A stretch of 64,000 nt of DNA from Pisolithus tinctorius (taxonomy: Eukaryota > Basidiomycota > Agaricomycetes > Boletales > Pisolithaceae), in the NCBI GenBank assembly GCA_024663395.1, contig JANFAH010000001.1, forward strand, positions 1,550,001 to 1,614,000, given 5' to 3'. This document shows, piece by piece, positions 61,722 through 64,000 of the stretch (positions within the stretch are counted from its first letter, which is position 1; each line of letters starts with the position of its first letter). The translations under genes were made by a program, and so were the position numbers. The notes under the pieces were generated by a model. That model searched no databases and was not told where the DNA came from. It saw nothing but the letters and a program-made list of their open reading frames with translations.

Positions 61722-64000
61722 CTACTTCCGCTTCTGATTGCTGCCTGTTTGCTTGCGTGATCTCTTTGCATCAGGAGATGGAACATCTGCATCTGGCCTT
61801 GCAGGGGCCTTTCTGACACGAGGTGACTTCCAGGTGCTCCCAGGGACGCCCTGTTTCACATTCGTGGATGCTGCATTGGAGGTCACAGATCCATTATTGT
61901 TGGACTTGGACGAGTATTTGGCCCCAGGTCGACGTCGATTCATGTCTGGCTCACTCGATTCTGACAGAGCCTACTTAACACACAGCGCAAACTTGTTAGC
62001 TATGACAACTGATTCAACATGGCCGAACTTGCCTTGTGCGTGCGCTTCAGGGCGGATTTCAGCTGTCCGCCTTTGTTTCTGCTCATTGACCCCTCCTCAG
62101 TTGGGAGGTCAGTGAAAGGAATGCTCTCCAATCCATCTGCATCTGCGTATTCTGAGTGGTCCTGTAGTTCAGTTGTGTACTCGCTCCCTGAGTGCAGATC
62201 AGGGTTTGCTGCGAATACAAATTACAGCGGGAAGCTCACTATTCAGGGATGTTGCCGATTTCTTTGAATTGGATAGGGTGGGCAAATAAGTGTCTTCATC
62301 AGCTTCATCATCGGAATCATGGCCGTTGCTTTCCCTCCCATTATCGTCAGTTAGCGCTTTATTTCGTGGACGATGCACCGGGGTGCTTGCATGGGCTGGA
62401 GGTGCAGAGAGCTCAGCTGGTGGGGGATTTGAGCGGGAACGAGAAGGGAATGGTGTCTTGGCACGGTTTTGCCTCCTGCCAGACACCTGAAGACCGGAAT
62501 CGCATTAGTGCTGATCTGTCATGCATGAAAATCACACATGGCGCACCTTTTTAGCGGAGGGATCATCTGTTCCAACATCGCTCCCCTCAGCCTCGCCGTG
62601 ATCATCCAAACTGTCATCCGGGCTGTCATCTGGGCTATCATCTGCACTATCATCCGCGCTATCATCCACCACTCCCTCTTCCTGCGCTTTACCCTTGCCC
62701 TTGACATTTTTCCTTCCAGGATTCCCTTTGTATTTGGGGGCAGGTGTCTTTTGGTATTTCCGCTGCCTCACAACCTGGAGGGGTACCAAAGTTCTATCCA
62801 CTGGTGGCTGCAGCTCGCCAGATCGATTGATCCATTTCTGAAATCCAAACACATCATTTGGATGGGTTTCCTGTCGCTTGCGCCAAAAGGACAGCAGCTG
62901 GGTAGCTGTTGTCGTCCACATGTGACTTGGGTTGCGGTCGAAGGTAAATCCTTCAGGAAGATGGCGGGCTGCTATCATTTCCGCTTGATGATGACCGAAA
63001 TTCTTGAACGGCACTGCTGACGAGGGATTTCCACATGCTAATCCTGATAGCACTCGTCAGAGATTGAGGAGACTAAATACTCTGGCCACTCACGGTAGTG
63101 AGCAGTCATAAATCCGCGAACCGTTTTTTGTAGTTGGTCCTGGCTAAGGCCCGCGATTTCTCCTATCCAAATCTCTCCATCGGCATTTTTCACCAATTTC
63201 ACGGAGTCAACCTTGCCCGTCCTCATTGCTTTGGCCACTGTCTTTTTCCGAGCACGTTCAGGACTTGACTTGCCATCATGCTCAGGCGGTGTTCCTGGTT
63301 CCTCAAATGTTTCCCCAAGGTACTCTCGCCAGCTTCCTTCCAGTGTGCAGACATCATTGAAGGGGATCCCATCTGCGATTTCGTTATTGAAGTCCATACT
63401 GTCATTGCATGAGTCTTACCTAGGCCTAGAGGAGAATATGGTGGACTCACGTGCATGCCTGTATAGTTCCCTCCTCATTTTTCCACCCAGCCATACACAC
63501 TATGCGCATTCCGCAATATCTCCACATCTCCATCGCAAAGTTTCAGACATACTTGTACCCATACTTGGCTGCATTCCTGGGAACCAGGATAAATTGAAGA
63601 CTGGGAAGTTGACCTCATAAAATCGCACCTTGCTTTTGTCTCTGGCGCAGGGCCTTCCTGCCCATTCCACCTTTCCGCTATATCTTCAGCTGCAGCCAAT
63701 TGTTCCTCCATCAGGTTGTCCTGAATAAAAGCTGTCAATGCATTCTGATACTGTTGGATCTGCTTGCTTCCATGGGTATCGCCTTCTTCTACTTTCATTT
63801 TTGCAAGCTTCTCCTGTATTTGCTCTTGGTACAATTCGCAGACCACTGCCCACACAGAGTATTTGTAACTGGATCTAAGGGTAATGCAGGGCTTCTTTGA
63901 ACGGAGGGGCTTTTTCAACCAATCTTGTATTAGCTACAAGGGTGCTTTGAATTGTGAGCATCCGAATCAGAACTTTTAGAGCATACCTTGCACTTGGTCT
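61722..64000 (-). CDS. Multi-exon unknown gene, N-terminal part cut by window edge
   Basis: Exons on the minus strand: about 63950-63650, 63397-63038, 63053-62532, 62486-62199 and 61943-61722, ending TAG/TAA at 61722. The upstream end lies beyond the window. The first visible exon encodes a helical region (YQEQIQEKLAKMKVEEG; LAAAEDIAERWNGQEGPAPE). The next exons carry a compact Trp-containing region (DGEIWIGEIAGLSQDQLQ, HYREWPEYLVSSI) and TFDRNPSHMWTTTATQLLSF. The rest is low-complexity: five near-identical DDS(A/P) repeats, Arg/Ser/Pro-rich and Lys/Arg-rich tails that look like nuclear-localisation sequence. I recall similar proteins as a large dispersed family in mushroom genomes, without known function. 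Confidence 0.5.

Overview
The window is nuclear DNA of a filamentous fungus, most likely a mushroom-forming basidiomycete (Agaricomycetes). The evidence is many short GT-AG introns (about 44-81 nt), a Tf1/sushi-type chromovirus with a C-terminal chromodomain, the tail of a Plavaka-type transposase, and a TET/JBP-type dioxygenase of the kind expanded in this group. The genus cannot be fixed from the sequence. No rRNA gene, functional tRNA gene or CRISPR array was found. Most of the window is nested repeats, with a few multi-exon genes of unknown function between them.

Layout. 1-7853: a multi-exon unknown gene on the minus strand (1-2639, runs off the left edge), decayed ORFs, a RING-like ORF, and the dead 3' end of a Plavaka transposon. 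7854-10691: a CACTG...CAGTG element with about 530-bp terminal inverted repeats (TIRs). 10806-15712: a broken minus-strand gene, a small three-exon gene, and several copies of an unusual hairpin cassette. 16342-18833: a 2.5-kb foldback element whose arms are packed with TCACATG sites. 18857-26975: a structurally complete Ty3/gypsy chromovirus (715-bp LTRs, 5-bp target duplication ACCCC), inserted 14 bp upstream of the start codon of the next gene. 26990-30443: a multi-exon unknown gene. 31555-36015: a second foldback, then a CpG-poor block of about 30 palindromic minisatellite units mixed with tRNA-Val-like SINE heads. 36741-46820: a second Ty3/gypsy family (called Gypsy-2 here), minus strand, dead, split by another CACTG element that carries pieces of a mitochondrial HSP70 gene. 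47634-54268: a plus-strand Gypsy-2 copy with an uninterrupted 1200-codon pol but no gag. 55590-57420: an array of about 44 GACGGGCCCGTC palindromes. 57558-58800: the TET/JBP gene, probably frameshifted. 59309-64000: two more multi-exon unknown genes on the minus strand.

How the parts relate. The two gypsy families use different priming. The chromovirus has a primer site complementary to its own predicted transcript start (self-priming), and Gypsy-2 has a tRNA-type primer site. Each has a canonical -1 frameshift heptamer ending exactly at the upstream stop codon. Both carry, between pol and the 3' LTR and on the opposite strand, a spliced gene for a protein with a six-cysteine cluster resembling the fungal Zn2Cys6 fold plus charged or helical segments. 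This shared antisense gene is the best candidate here for an undescribed system.

Nearly all nonsense codons in the dead elements are explained by C-to-T changes (CGA to TGA, CAG to TAG), and several repeat blocks have almost no CpG. Together with a TET/JBP gene this fits a genome with cytosine methylation of repeats; that is inference. ORFs, exon joins and identities were read by eye; exon limits without a stated splice site are approximate.
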